Below are positions 53,570-64,000 of a stretch of DNA of 64,000 nucleotides, piece by piece. Every line of letters begins with the position of its first letter. The stretch's first letter is position 1. The notes beneath the pieces were generated by a model that was given only the letters and a program-made list of their open reading frames with translations, did no database searches and was not told the origin of the DNA. Source of the stretch: Poa pratensis (Eukaryota; Streptophyta; Magnoliopsida; Poales; Poaceae); the NCBI GenBank assembly GCA_947311845.1, contig CAMZMU010000034.1, positions 85,356,325-85,420,324 of the forward strand, in the 5' to 3' direction. The translations under genes and the position numbers were made by a program.

Positions 53570-54314
53570 CTTCACATTTATTACGAGTATGGACGTTCTG
53601 TATCACTAATATCACAACAAATTTCGAGTACTACAAATTAAATTCTCAGAGCTTGTACAAAAAATATATTATTGCAACAAATCAGGGCAAACATTTTAAA
53701 AAGTGATTCTACAAAAAAGGTTAAACAACAAATTTTTTGCTACAGATTTGCTTGCAAGAAAACTCAACAACAATTTAACAAACTCACAAACCATTACAAA
53801 TAAAAACTATGTTTTTGAAGTGATTAAAAGGTATTTTAACAAGCACATTTTTTCTACACATTCATTTTCAACAGAAAATGCCCCCTATATTAACACAAAT
53901 CACAAACAATTACAACAACAAACATGTGTTGCCAATATTTTGAAAAGCACGTAAACATCACCGAAAATCCCGGAGGAAACTCACAACTTGCAACACCCAG
54001 AAAACCTTGCAACATTTGGTGTGTGATTTCTCAATAAAAGTATGTGTGTTTGTTACAATTTGGAATCACGAATGCAACATCAAAAACATCGAGCGGGCAC
54101 AAACTTGTAGCAACCGCCAAAAAGACATTGCAAAATCTGGTTTGTACCTTCACAACAATCTCGTACACATTTTGTTAGAAAATTAACATGTATGCAATAA
54201 AAAAAAAAAAAAAAAACTTCGCAACAAACCTACTAGCTAAACTGGGTTGTTGGCATCATTTCGCGCACCAAAATGGGTCAGAATACACTCTTCGGCCGAG
54301 CAAGCCAACGATGG
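53570..54314. repeat. Degenerate CAACAA/TGCAACA-rich array
   Basis: Words such as TGCAACAAA, ACAACAAA and TTGCAACA recur throughout, with an A18 run at 54199-54217. The style resembles the TTTGCTACAT array at 49 kb, in the other orientation. A solo LTR interrupts its right edge and it seems to resume at 55951. Confidence 0.45.
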
Positions 54315-54319
54315 GACGC

Positions 54320-55945
54320 TGATAACCCACAAGTGTAGGGAATCGTGTGTAGCCTTTTCAATAAGTAAGAGTGTCGAACCCAACGAGGAGCTAAAGGTAG
54401 GATAGTATTCTCTCAAGTTTTATCAACCATTGACACAACTCTACGCACACTAGACGTTTGTCTATCTAGGAAATAAAACTAGAGGAACAATACGGGTGTG
54501 AAACGATAGTTTTGTAAGATAATAAAGATCACGAAAGTAAAGTTAGTTTCTAGTTGCTGCAGCAATAAATAACATAAAGTAACAGTAGCATGAGTGTGGA
54601 AAAGTGGTGCAAAGTGTGATGGAATTGTCCAAGATTAATTAGTGAAGTTACTTAGTCCATCATCTTCGATGTAGTTTTCTATGCGGGAGAGGCTAAATAT
54701 ACATGTTCTCAACTACTTGTGATTACATATACTATATGATTGGAACGTTAGCAAGCATCCGCAAATACTAACAATTCATTAAGGTTTCCCCAACCATAGC
54801 CTTAAGTTTAATGTCCTCTTTATCCATACGTGCAAGATCTAGGCTCGAGTTTTTAGGTTTCTGTCGCTCCGGCAGAACTTCCCCCTTTCTCCTACACGCA
54901 CTACAAACCCTAAGATGAATGATCCATGTACGCATAAATATAATGGTCACCAAAGGACTGTACCATATCAACATACAACTCGAATCAATCAAATATATTC
55001 AACAATGCAACCATAGGACAAAGGAACTACGCAAACATGACATAGATCATAGGATAATATTTTATAACATCAAACATCATGTTTACATAGATGGTACAGA
55101 GGTGTGTGGGAGGATGAACCACTGTATACAAGGAGGAATTGGCGATGGAGATGGCGGTGAAGGCGGCGGCCATGGAGGAAGAGGCAAAGCGGAGGCGGCG
55201 CGGTAGCCGGCGGTGGCGCAGGGGGCCAAGGGAGCACCGCCTCCTAACCATCTTTCTCCATGGCTTCTTGGGGCTGTAGATGAGCCCTCTCCCTTGTAGA
55301 TGATAGCCAAGGAAGAGGAAAATTTGAGGCTTTTGGTGGCTACCCTGAAAACTAGGGTTTCCTCTCTTTATATAAGTTGGGACGATCATCCTTGACCCTC
55401 CGATGGATGCCCCTTTGATCCAGGCTCTTGGGCATTCTAGAACCTTCCTAGGATCTTCTCTCAGCCCCCATGGGCCAAAGTCGTGGCTTGGCCGAATCCT
55501 CAAGTTAGGAAAGAGTTGGAGTCAATCACGTCATAATGTTTCGGATTGCCGTAATCAGATATTTTCCCTTCAGTGCGACGGAATATCTCGGCCGTCCGGA
55601 CTCGAAATTGGACGAATTGTATGTCCAGATCGATTAGGAGAAAATGCTCTGCAATTTTCGCGACTAGACTTTTTCCATTTGATCATATTCTGCCCGGTAC
55701 GTGACAATCTTCGAAAACAGTTTTCAGCCAGATTTCAGGAAAGTTCCAATTCGACTCCATCAAGGTTTTCTCTTGCATTTTTGATAATTCCTATATATCA
55801 AAGTGTAAAACAAGAACATTGTGTACTTTTTCAACTATTATTAGGTTAGTCCAAATAAATCATAAACTTAATATAAAAACAAGTGTCAAAAGCATAAAAG
55901 TAGCATGAAACAATCAAAAATTATAGATACGTTTTGGACATATCA
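54320..55945 (-). mobile_element. Solo LTR, 1,626 bp, minus strand, TSD GACGC
   Basis: On the minus strand it starts TGATATGTCCAAAACGTATC and ends CACTTGTGGGTTATCA. Exact duplications GACGC lie at 54315-54319 and 55946-55950. The start resembles the TGATACGTCTC family at 14202 and 16103, in opposite orientation. No internal retroelement sequence. Some short frames (for example 55403-55849) have no domain. Confidence 0.9.
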
Positions 55946-55950
55946 GACGC

Positions 55951-57550
55951 ACACAGGCGTGATAGTTCACCCTATACGAAGCGTTTTGCTTCTTTTATGT
56001 GGGCAACCAACTGATGCAACACTTGCCTCTTTATTGTTGGCTTGGTTTTTTTTTTACATATTATAGTTGGTTCACACACTATTAACTAAATGCACATATT
56101 GGTGGGCACTGATACTAATAATATCCTTTTTTAGGACATCGGCAAAGGTAAACTAAATGTTGACTCTTTTATCTCTCGGTAAATACGAATAATATTATAT
56201 GATGATTCTGACAATATTTGTTTTGTATTATTGATATTGATTTTTTTTCTATACTTAGTGAAACTTTACAAAGTTTGAATTTGTACACCCATAATGCGGG
56301 ATATTTCTCGACGAGGAGTAATTACATTAGAGCATCTCTAGCAGTTATGTTAGATCTCGCAATTTGGATACTAGAAGAGGGTGGATTTGTGATGTGTGCA
56401 TTGGCATCTGAAAAGCTGGGAAATTCAAAAAGTATCTGTTGTTGAACGTTCGCTTAACTTGATGAATTAGATTCAGTTCATTTATTTGAGGGATATAAAT
56501 TGTGATATGACATTTATTGAAATTTTGAACTTTTGAGAAACATTCAAAACATAATATAAAAATATATAGATAAAGCACAATGAATCATCAAAATTGCGTG
56601 TGAGAACAAATTTGGATATATAATTCCAATTAAGTAATAAAATGAAATCCACTTTCACCACATAGTTATGCGTTGTGAGACGTATTACCCCATTTAGCGA
56701 TAATTCTAACAAAATGCCCCATCTAGAATTTTTTGAACATACTATTAACCTCCATTTTAACGGTTTGGATAAGACTGGCGTGTAATAACGATGTGGCACG
56801 AAAAAATATGTAAAGAAAGGAGGGGATTAGTGACGATCATATCCAACATTCTCTTGTCCATTTGCTCCTCATCGTCGTATGAACATTTTCGAATCTCAAT
56901 CATGACCTTACAACTTAACCAACAGAAATGCATCAGCGAAAGAAAATCCAAAACTTTTGAAAGGGGTAACCTATATGATTATTTACTAGACGGGGTAATT
57001 TGTGTCACAAATATATAACTAAGATAAAAAGTGGAATCCACCCTAAAGAATATTTATAATCCTTGAAAATGCTAAATAAATAATAATAAATTATCACTTG
57101 AATATTTGAGAAGAGTTAGAACATTTATTGGACTATTACATGATTACAATGAAAAAGATTAAATTATAAACGAGAAAATTCTAAACTTATTTTGATCTTC
57201 TTCTTGTTTACCCAAAAAATTGTAGTACAATAAAATGTTTGCCTTCATTTTCTTGCGAAAAGTTCCACCAGTTTAGTAATATTTGCTTTTAACTTTTTTC
57301 TTACGAAATGTTTGTCAAATCCTCCACCGTCTTTCGTAGATACATAATGATCAACACCACCGCATTTCAAGAACAACTCTCAAGCGCCATGTCGAGACGC
57401 AACGACAGATTGAAGTGGCTCGTTACACGACGGTTTGAGTCGACAGGATGGACCAAAAAGCTGGATGAAACCGGATTAAAATCATTTAGCTCCAAATCAG
57501 CAAAGGTATGTTTTCGTTTGATAGCTACGCAGGGTTTTGATATGTAACCA
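55951..57550. other. AT-rich intergenic, no gene recognised
   Basis: Contains GAGCATCTCTAGCAG at about 56331, a typical end string of small grass transposons, without a confirmed partner. A plus-strand frame at 57308-57547 is not recognised. Confidence 0.35.
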
Positions 57551-57822
57551 GTCGGCACGATCGATGGCTTTAAAATTAATTCGGCCAAAATGTCCCCTTC
57601 ATCACCCCTGGGCGAAGCAACCGATGACACGCGTGCAGCGCGTCGCGTCGGTCCCACGCACCGACCTCCTCCGTCCCCCACGTCTTATCCCACACGATCG
57701 GATCACCGTACATATACCCCGCCTTCTCCACCGGCCTGATTGATCACTTTCCTCTCTTCCCCAATTCCCTTCCCGATCAGCCCGCACCCCGAATTCCCCT
57801 CCGCTCACTGAAACCCACCACC

Positions 57823-60770
57823 ATGGGCGCCAACAACAGCCGCGAGGACCTCGACCTCACCTCCTCCTCCGGCGACGACGACGACGACTACGAGGACGAG
57901 GAGCACGACCCGCGGTCCCCCGCCTTTGCCTCCGGGGCCAACGACCCGCTCCGGGCCACCACCCCCGCCTCCATCGAGTTCCTCGACGCCAGGCTCAAGG
58001 CCCTCGATCTCAAGTACAAGCAGCCGCACAACGCCGCCAGGCTCTACCTCCACGTCGGCGGCGCCTCCGCCGACGCGCGCTGGGTGCCCGCCCTGCGCCG
58101 CGCCACCTACGCCTTCGTCGACAAGGCGGACGAGGACAGCGACCGGCCCAGGTGGGTCCTCGAGGTGGGCCCGGGCCGCCGGGTCTCGGCCCCCGTGGGC
58201 GCCGACCTCCAGCTCAAGGCGCTCCCGGCGCAGCGCCGGGCCGACTTCGCCGCGTCGGGTCCGTGTGGGCGCTGCGCCTCCCCGACGACGCCGCCTTCCG
58301 CCGCTTCCGGGAGGAGTACGACCGGTGCCTCTTCGAGAACACGTACGGGGTCGAGGCCACCGACGCGGGCCGCAGGGAGGTCTTCGGCGCCGACTTCGCC
58401 GCCTGGGCGCGCCCCGCCGAGGCCGACGACGCCGTCTGGGCCGACGCCGAGGACGGCCTCCCCCCGCCCCCTTCCGCCAGGGACCTGCTCGAGGAGTTCG
58501 AGGAGGAGGCTGGGGACGGCACCGGCATCCAGAGCCTGGCCCTCGGTGCGCTCGACAACAGTTTCCTCGTCGGCGGCGCCGGCATACAGGTCGTCAAGAA
58601 CTTCAGCCACGGCGTGCACGGGAAGGGCGTGTCGGTCAAGATCTCGGGCGGCCGCGGCGGCAAGAGCACCACCTCCTACTCCACGCCCAAGAAGGCCCTG
58701 CTCATGCGCGGCGAGACCAACATGCTGCTCATGAGCCCCGGGGACACCGGCGCGCCCCGTTCCAACGGCGTCCACCATCGACATCGAGACCGGCAAGGTT
58801 GTCACGGAGTGGCGGTTTGAGAAGGATGGAACTGACATCACGATGCGAGACATCGCCAACGATAGCAAGAGCTCCCAGCTCGAGCCTTCCGGGTCAACCT
58901 TCTTGGGGCTGGATGACAACCGGCTCTGCAGGTGGGATATGCGTGACGCCAGGGGCCGGGTGCAGACCATTGGTAGCTCCTCGGAGTCGCCCGTGCTGCA
59001 CTGGTCACAGGGCCATCAGTTCTCACGGGGCACCAACTTTCAGTGCTTTGCAAGTACAGGGGATGGTTCAATTGTTGTTGGTTCTATCGATGGCAAGATT
59101 AGGCTCTATTCCAAGAGTTCTATGAGGATGGCGAAGACAGCGTTCCCTGGGCTTGGATCACCGATTACGCATGTCGATGTTACCTATGACGGGAAGTGGA
59201 TTTTGGGCACGACGGACACATACTTGGTTTTGATCTGCACCATCTTCAAGGACAAGGATGGCAAAGACAAGACCGGGTTCAGTGGGCGTATGGGAAACAG
59301 GATCGCGGCGCCAAGGTTGCTGAAGCTCAGTCCACTGGATTCTATCTTGGCTGGGAATGACAACAAATTCCATGGTGGGCAGTTTTCATGGGTAAGTGTC
59401 AAACTCTTATTCAGGCACATAATATGGAATGGGACAGTTTTCCTATTCCCATTTCGCATTGTGCAAGATTAGCAATCATCTAGACTCACATAGTCCTGAT
59501 TATAGGAAAATTCAGTGGAGGGAATAATAATCAGTTTAGGCAAGTGTTTGCTATCCATAATGGCAGTTCTGTACTAACTTGTTGTACGTCTGATGGAATC
59601 TGACTACATTAATCTCAATTGGCCTGTTGGTAAAAATCAATGACTAAATTCATGCATACTAACTATGAATCAATATGACACTCGTTAGCATCTCCATCTG
59701 GTAGCCTGATCACTTCTAGGGTAACTGACAGTTTTATGATCCATCTCAAATTAGACTGCATTACCTTTTGATACTATATCACATAGCCGATGAAAAATGT
59801 GTTGCCTTAGTTATTCAATTACGGTCATTAGATTTAATATACATAAGTTTGATCTGTCCTTTGACAGTACATACAGAGTTTAAAAAAAAATTGATGGCTG
59901 CTTTCACCTTGGAATTTTGTTGCATTGCCTACAATGGTACAGTTGCCAACTCATAGCGCAGACATGGGCTATTCGAGTATAAGTAAATCATAACTCATTA
60001 ATGGGCTAATGAGAAGAGCTAAGTTCAGTTCACAGCACAAACGCCAGTTTAGAACCAACAACAGCTGAACCATATCTGTAATATCCTCTGTTCTTTTGTG
60101 AAACTACTTTTGTGACTTGAACACCACTAGATAAGACTGTCCACTGGTAGTTTGATGTTGCCCTAAATTTTTTTGTTCACTAATTGATTATTAACATGTT
60201 CTTGAGTTGGAAGTACGGTATATGATGTATGGGAACATGTTTCTTTAGTTGGAAGTAGGGTATATAGTGCATGGGAAATATTGCAGTGTACGGATATTTT
60301 TCTTCTGTGAAACTTGAATTTGGTAGTCCGTTTATGATGTCCATTGCACGTTTCCAAAGTTATGCCCCCCCTGTTCTAGTTATTTATCTTCTGAAAATGT
60401 TCATGCGGTCACAGATGGTTTCTTACAAGTTCCTTAATTCTTCATTATTAAGCGTATCTTCTGACTCGTGCTGCCGTGATTTCTACAGGTAACAGAGAAT
60501 GGAAAGCAAGAAAAGCACCTCGTTGCGACAGTCGGCAAGTTCAGTCTGATATGGAACTTTCACCAAGTGAAGGACAGCAACCACCACTGCTACCGTGACC
60601 AGGAGGGCCTCAAGAGCTGCTACTGCTACAAGGTTGTCCTCAAGGAGGAATCCATCGTCGACAGCCGCTTCATGCACGAGAATTTCGCAACGGCCGACTC
60701 ACCCGACGCTCCTCTGGTGGTCGCCACCCCGATGAAAGTCAGCTCTTTCAGCGTAGCAAACAGGCGCTGA
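57823..60770 (+). CDS. VID27/CYPRO4-like protein gene, two compensating frame breaks
   Basis: Two exons: 57823-59391 and 60489-60770, intron 59392-60488 with GTAAGTGT donor and CTACAG acceptor, phase 0. The start [20 protein letters not shown] is the typical acidic N-terminus of the plant CYPRO4 family; the C-terminal half is the VID27 beta-propeller-like domain with [40 protein letters not shown] and KFSLIWNF. Family role is unclear (yeast Vid27 is linked to vacuole import and degradation). Family-like sequence changes frame near 58255 (one base apparently missing) and back near 58775 (two bases apparently missing). The net loss is three bases, so only about 520 bp between them is out of frame, but the first frame stops at 58734. 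The break region is very GC-rich, so sequencing error is a real alternative to a lesion. Confidence 0.88.
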
Positions 60771-62540
60771 ATCTGACGTTTTTTCTGTTCAGAATCGTAG
60801 TGTTAGATCTTGCAGGTTTCTGTGCAGCTTGATTGTTTTCATCAGTGGTTTGATTACTAGTGTTGTGCACTTGTCCATTTATGACAGGGGAAGCTCATTG
60901 TTCCTTGAGTGTTGACAATGCTGTACTTGGTCCAGATTTAATGGTCTCTTTAGAAAGTTTGAGTGGCGACAGAATGTATGTTCGCCAGATATGTAGAGAT
61001 ATGTAGTTTGTGTTTGGAGTTTCTGTAAATTCAGCTGAATGCTACTACCTGTTTCTCCCTTTGTATTTCACCAGATGGAAAATGTGTTCCTTCGAAGTTC
61101 AACGAGTGGGCAAGATCACTTCGGGCCAAGCCAACACACCCTTGGTTGCATTGTGATTACTGGACGCGGTTGTTACTGCTGAAAATCATGCAACAGCTCT
61201 TACTCTACAACAAACTAGTAATCATGCACGTCTCCAATATAATTAAGTTAACACATGAAAAATACTCATCAAAATACACACTGTCATCCAGCATTTTTAT
61301 TCGACATTGACAGGGAAGAATCCCGCCGCTTGTTGCATTTCACTCGAAAGTAGCCTGATAGGGCATGTTCTTACAACATATAGAGAGATTATGGGGGATA
61401 CAAGGGAAGAGAAGACAACAAAAAAAGGAAAAAAAGAGACGATTAGAAACAAGAGGAGAAACACTAAGGGAGGGGGAGGCTAGAGGGAGGGGGAGGCTAG
61501 CATACGGAACTAACCGAAACCCCCGTGAGGTCAACACCTACATGTCAACACCTAAAGGGACGACTGACAACAGAACGCCACCTGAGAACCTCAAGCCAAC
61601 AGCTAGAGGAGCATCTCCGGTAAGAACGTCAGCACCGAAAGCAACTAGCCCAATGAAACATGTAGCATAATACGTGGGCACCACAAAAAGAGCACACCAA
61701 CAGACTTCAATGGTACAGTCGAATGACGTCGGATAGCTGATTCCGTGCGGTGACACCGGTGCGCCGCCGAGACCAAACACAGTCGAAGGGCGCCGGATAA
61801 AAGAAGAAGCTATGACAAAATGTTCAAGTTTTAGGAATGAAATTTCGATGGTAAATTATTAGATAAATAATATTGTGAACATTACTCCTGATAAACAAAA
61901 ATAATTACATGACTATCTAGGCATTTTCTAGAATAACTCTGTACGGTAGATGCAATGTATCTAATCCAAAAGAGAAATATTTTTTCTGAAGTACAAAACA
62001 CGTGTAAACATACAAATCTATGTGCAAAATGAGTCAAAATTTCCTCGTTTACTCATTACATGTAGTTTGAAGTACAATTTTTCAGTAAAAGAAAGAATTT
62101 TTGAGCTGTTGGTCGAAAGCTAAAAGATGTGAATACTTCGAAACGGTTTGTCCCAATCTGGCCCAGCATGCTGGAAAGCTGTCTCCTCTGCCACTTGGCA
62201 TCTGACTCGTCGGCCCCAGTGTCAGATTCAATGTCAAATTGGCAAGATCGCAAAAGAAAGTACTAACTTTGCTTCTGAAAAAAATGTATACATTTTCTAA
62301 AATGTCAAATAGTGCAAGGTTGACCAATTTCATACAAAATACTATCAACAATTATGATCCTATTTAGATAAAATATGAACATATATTTTATAATGCATCC
62401 AATGATTATGTTTCTTAAATACATTGTAAATGTTAATGCTTTTTCTATAACCTTAGTCAAACATTACAGTGTTTGCCTTTAACAAAATTTATTCTTTAGG
62501 AGCACCACTTTGTACACAAAATGAGCAACGAAAATAGAAA
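60771..62540. other. Intergenic after the VID27-like gene
   Basis: The 3' UTR of the VID27-like gene probably covers the first few hundred bases. A perfect 17 bp tandem copy AGGGAGGGGGAGGCTAG occurs twice at about 61469-61502. No gene recognised. Confidence 0.4.
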
Positions 62541-62640
62541 TTATAGCACGCAAAGTGGCGGGACGGAGATCAGATTTGTTTTGGATAATCTATATGCGAG
62601 CTAGTATCCTCACCTGCCCATGCTTCCAGAATGAACCGAG

Positions 62641-62846
62641 ACGTGGCGATTCCGACGCGCCCGTACCTGCACACGTCCGGCTTCTCTTCTCTTCATCGGT
62701 GAGTCACTACTCACTAGTCACCGGCTTTCCGCCGACCAGCCCACCTGCCGCCACACCACACGTAGCACCCTACCGTGGCGCTCGATCGATGCAACAGCAA
62801 TCTTTATCCCCTCCCGGTCTCCCTCGCGTCGAACGGCTTATAAATA
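62641..62846 (+). promoter_or_regulatory. Dehydrin promoter: ABRE, DRE/CRT cores, TATA box
   Basis: ACGTGGC (ABRE core) lies at 62641-62647, CCGAC (DRE/CRT core) at 62652-62656 and GCCGACC at 62731-62737. TATAAATA lies at 62839-62846, about 120 bp before the ATG. These are the motifs expected for induction by abscisic acid, drought and cold. Activity is inferred from motifs only. Confidence 0.75.
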
Positions 62847-62966
62847 GGACCTCCGCCATCACCTACTTAATTACACAAACACAACCACGAGCTGCAGTGC
62901 ATTAAACAACACGTACTAGCTAGCAAGATTTCCGAGGTAATATCAGTGTAGTTTCACCTGTGCAAG

Positions 62967-63973
62967 ATGGAGTACCAGCAGGGCCAGGCGACCAACCGCG
63001 TCGACGAGTACGGCAACCCGGTCGCCGGACACGCTGGCGTCATTGGAGGGCACGGCGGCGGCGTCGGCACTGGTGCAGTCGCCGGCGGGCATGTCCAGCC
63101 CACGAAGGGCGAGCGCACCCGCGGGATCCTGCACCGCTCCGGCAGCTCCAGCTCCAGCTCAAGCTCGGTAAGCGCATATAATGCTTGCTGACAAGTGACA
63201 TGCATTAATTTAAGTGCGCGCGTATGTATTGATATTTTTCTTTGCGAAATAACACGACTGATTATTGCGTTTAGTCTGAGGATGATGGCATGGGCGGGAG
63301 GCGGAAGAAGGGCATCAAGCAGAAGATCAAGGAGAAGCTCCCTGGCGGCCACAAGGACACCGCGGCAACAGGTGGTGCTTACGGACAGCAGGGTTACACT
63401 GGCGTGACCGGCACCGGAGGGCATGGCACCGCCGCGCCCGGTGGTACCTTCGGGCAGCAGGGCCACACTGGGATGACCGGCACCGGGGCATATGACAACA
63501 CGGCCACTGGTGGTGCTTATGGGCAGCAAGGACACACCGGAGTGACCGGCACGGGGGTGCACGGTACTGGCGAGAAGAAGGGCATCATGGACAAGATCAA
63601 GGAGAAGCTGCCTGGCGGTCACGGTGACCAGCAGCACACCACGGCGACCGGTGGCGCCTATGGACAGCCGGGTCACACTGGGATGGCCGGCACTGGGACG
63701 CACGTCCCCACGGCCACCGGCGGCGCCTACGGGCAACAGGGACACACCGGGATGGCCGGCACTGGGACGCACGTCCCCACGGCCACCGGCGGCGCCTACG
63801 GGCAGCAGGGACACACCGGGATGGCCGGCACGGGGACGCACGTCCCCACGGCCACCGGCGGCGCTTACGGGCAGCAGGGACACACCGGGATGGCCGGCAC
63901 AGGGACACATGCCACCGGCGAGAAGAAGGGCATCATGGATAAGATCAAGGAGAAGCTGCCTGGACAGCACTGA
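62967..63973 (+). CDS. DHN: Dehydrin, Y-S-K3 type
   Basis: Two exons, 62967-63167 and 63275-63973, with a 107 bp phase-0 intron in the serine tract, as in other grass dehydrins; 299 residues. Dehydrins are disordered, hydrophilic proteins that protect membranes and enzymes during drying and cold. Order: Y-segment VDEYGNPV (about residues 12-19), S-segment of eight or nine Ser followed by EDD, then three Lys-rich K-segments: [15 protein letters not shown] (variant), [16 protein letters not shown] and the C-terminal [15 protein letters not shown]. Between them lie Gly/Thr-rich stretches, the last with a 23-residue repeat. Many grass relatives are YSK2; three K-segments and the long repeat make this one larger. 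The stop is TGA at 63971 and the window ends shortly after. Confidence 0.96.
63640..63909 (+). repeat. 69 bp (23-residue) tandem repeat in the dehydrin
   Basis: About four units of CACGGCCACCGGCGGCGCCT followed by ACGGGCAGCAGGGACACACC, encoding [19 protein letters not shown] plus VPTA. Units 2-4 differ by very few bases, so they arose recently, while unit 1 (with AYGQPGHTG) is more diverged. Confidence 0.93.
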
Positions 63974-64000
63974 GCATCTGAGCCCCGCGGCCGCTACTAC

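Noticed and set aside
57926..59125. 399-codon frame overlapping the VID27-like gene.
   Set aside because: It is Arg/Pro-rich and low-complexity, in the wrong frame relative to conserved family motifs; a GC-rich shadow.
63640..63909. Regular repeats considered as a CRISPR array.
   Set aside because: Units are contiguous, without spacers, in frame within a dehydrin, in plant nuclear DNA.
62954..63970. 338-codon minus-strand frame across the dehydrin.
   Set aside because: It is the antisense of a repetitive GC-rich coding region and has no family match; the plus strand gives a textbook dehydrin.

Overview
The window is nuclear DNA of a grass of the wheat/barley tribe (Triticeae). An Au-type SINE, a Stowaway MITE with CTCCCTCCGTCC ends, long-LTR retroelements nested in each other, a YSK-type dehydrin and genes with plant introns all point there. 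The assignment rests on recognised repeat and gene families, not on a search.

Layout. 1-8.7 kb: no intact gene; relics of a SINE, a PIF/Harbinger transposase, a LINE and a hAT MITE. 8.70-34.14 kb: one nested retroelement stack. The outer element (target duplication ACATT, about 1.0 kb LTRs, iMet-type primer site) has no recognisable pol. Its 5' LTR holds a 1,768 bp solo LTR, its internal region holds two solo LTRs of another family, and its 3' LTR holds a complete Tat-lineage Ty3/gypsy element (LTRs about 496 bp, nearly identical) plus an 86 bp TG..CA insertion. Every insertion has an exact 5 bp target duplication. The Tat element carries gag-pro-pol on the minus strand and a multi-exon antisense gene on the plus strand.

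35.2-45.8 kb is the genic island: cyclin C (Mediator CDK8 module, plus strand, 9 exons, one base short at exon 5), a degenerate AIR-synthase (PUR5) copy on the minus strand, and a RING-finger gene on the minus strand with SUMO-interaction-like motifs. A 1,552 bp Mutator-like element with a captured piece of an ankyrin/CCCH zinc-finger gene sits just upstream of the RING gene. 46-57 kb is intergenic: hAT MITEs, a disrupted membrane-protein gene, degenerate repeat arrays and another solo LTR (54.3-55.9 kb).

57.8-60.8 kb carries a VID27/CYPRO4-like gene with two compensating frame breaks. 62.9-64.0 kb carries a dehydrin with one Y-, one S- and three K-segments, a stress-type promoter and a young 69 bp internal repeat array. 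The host genes look functionally independent (transcription control, protein turnover, unknown vacuole-import family, dehydration protection); there is no operon-like logic. The main story is the insertion history, which TSDs and empty sites let one read in order.
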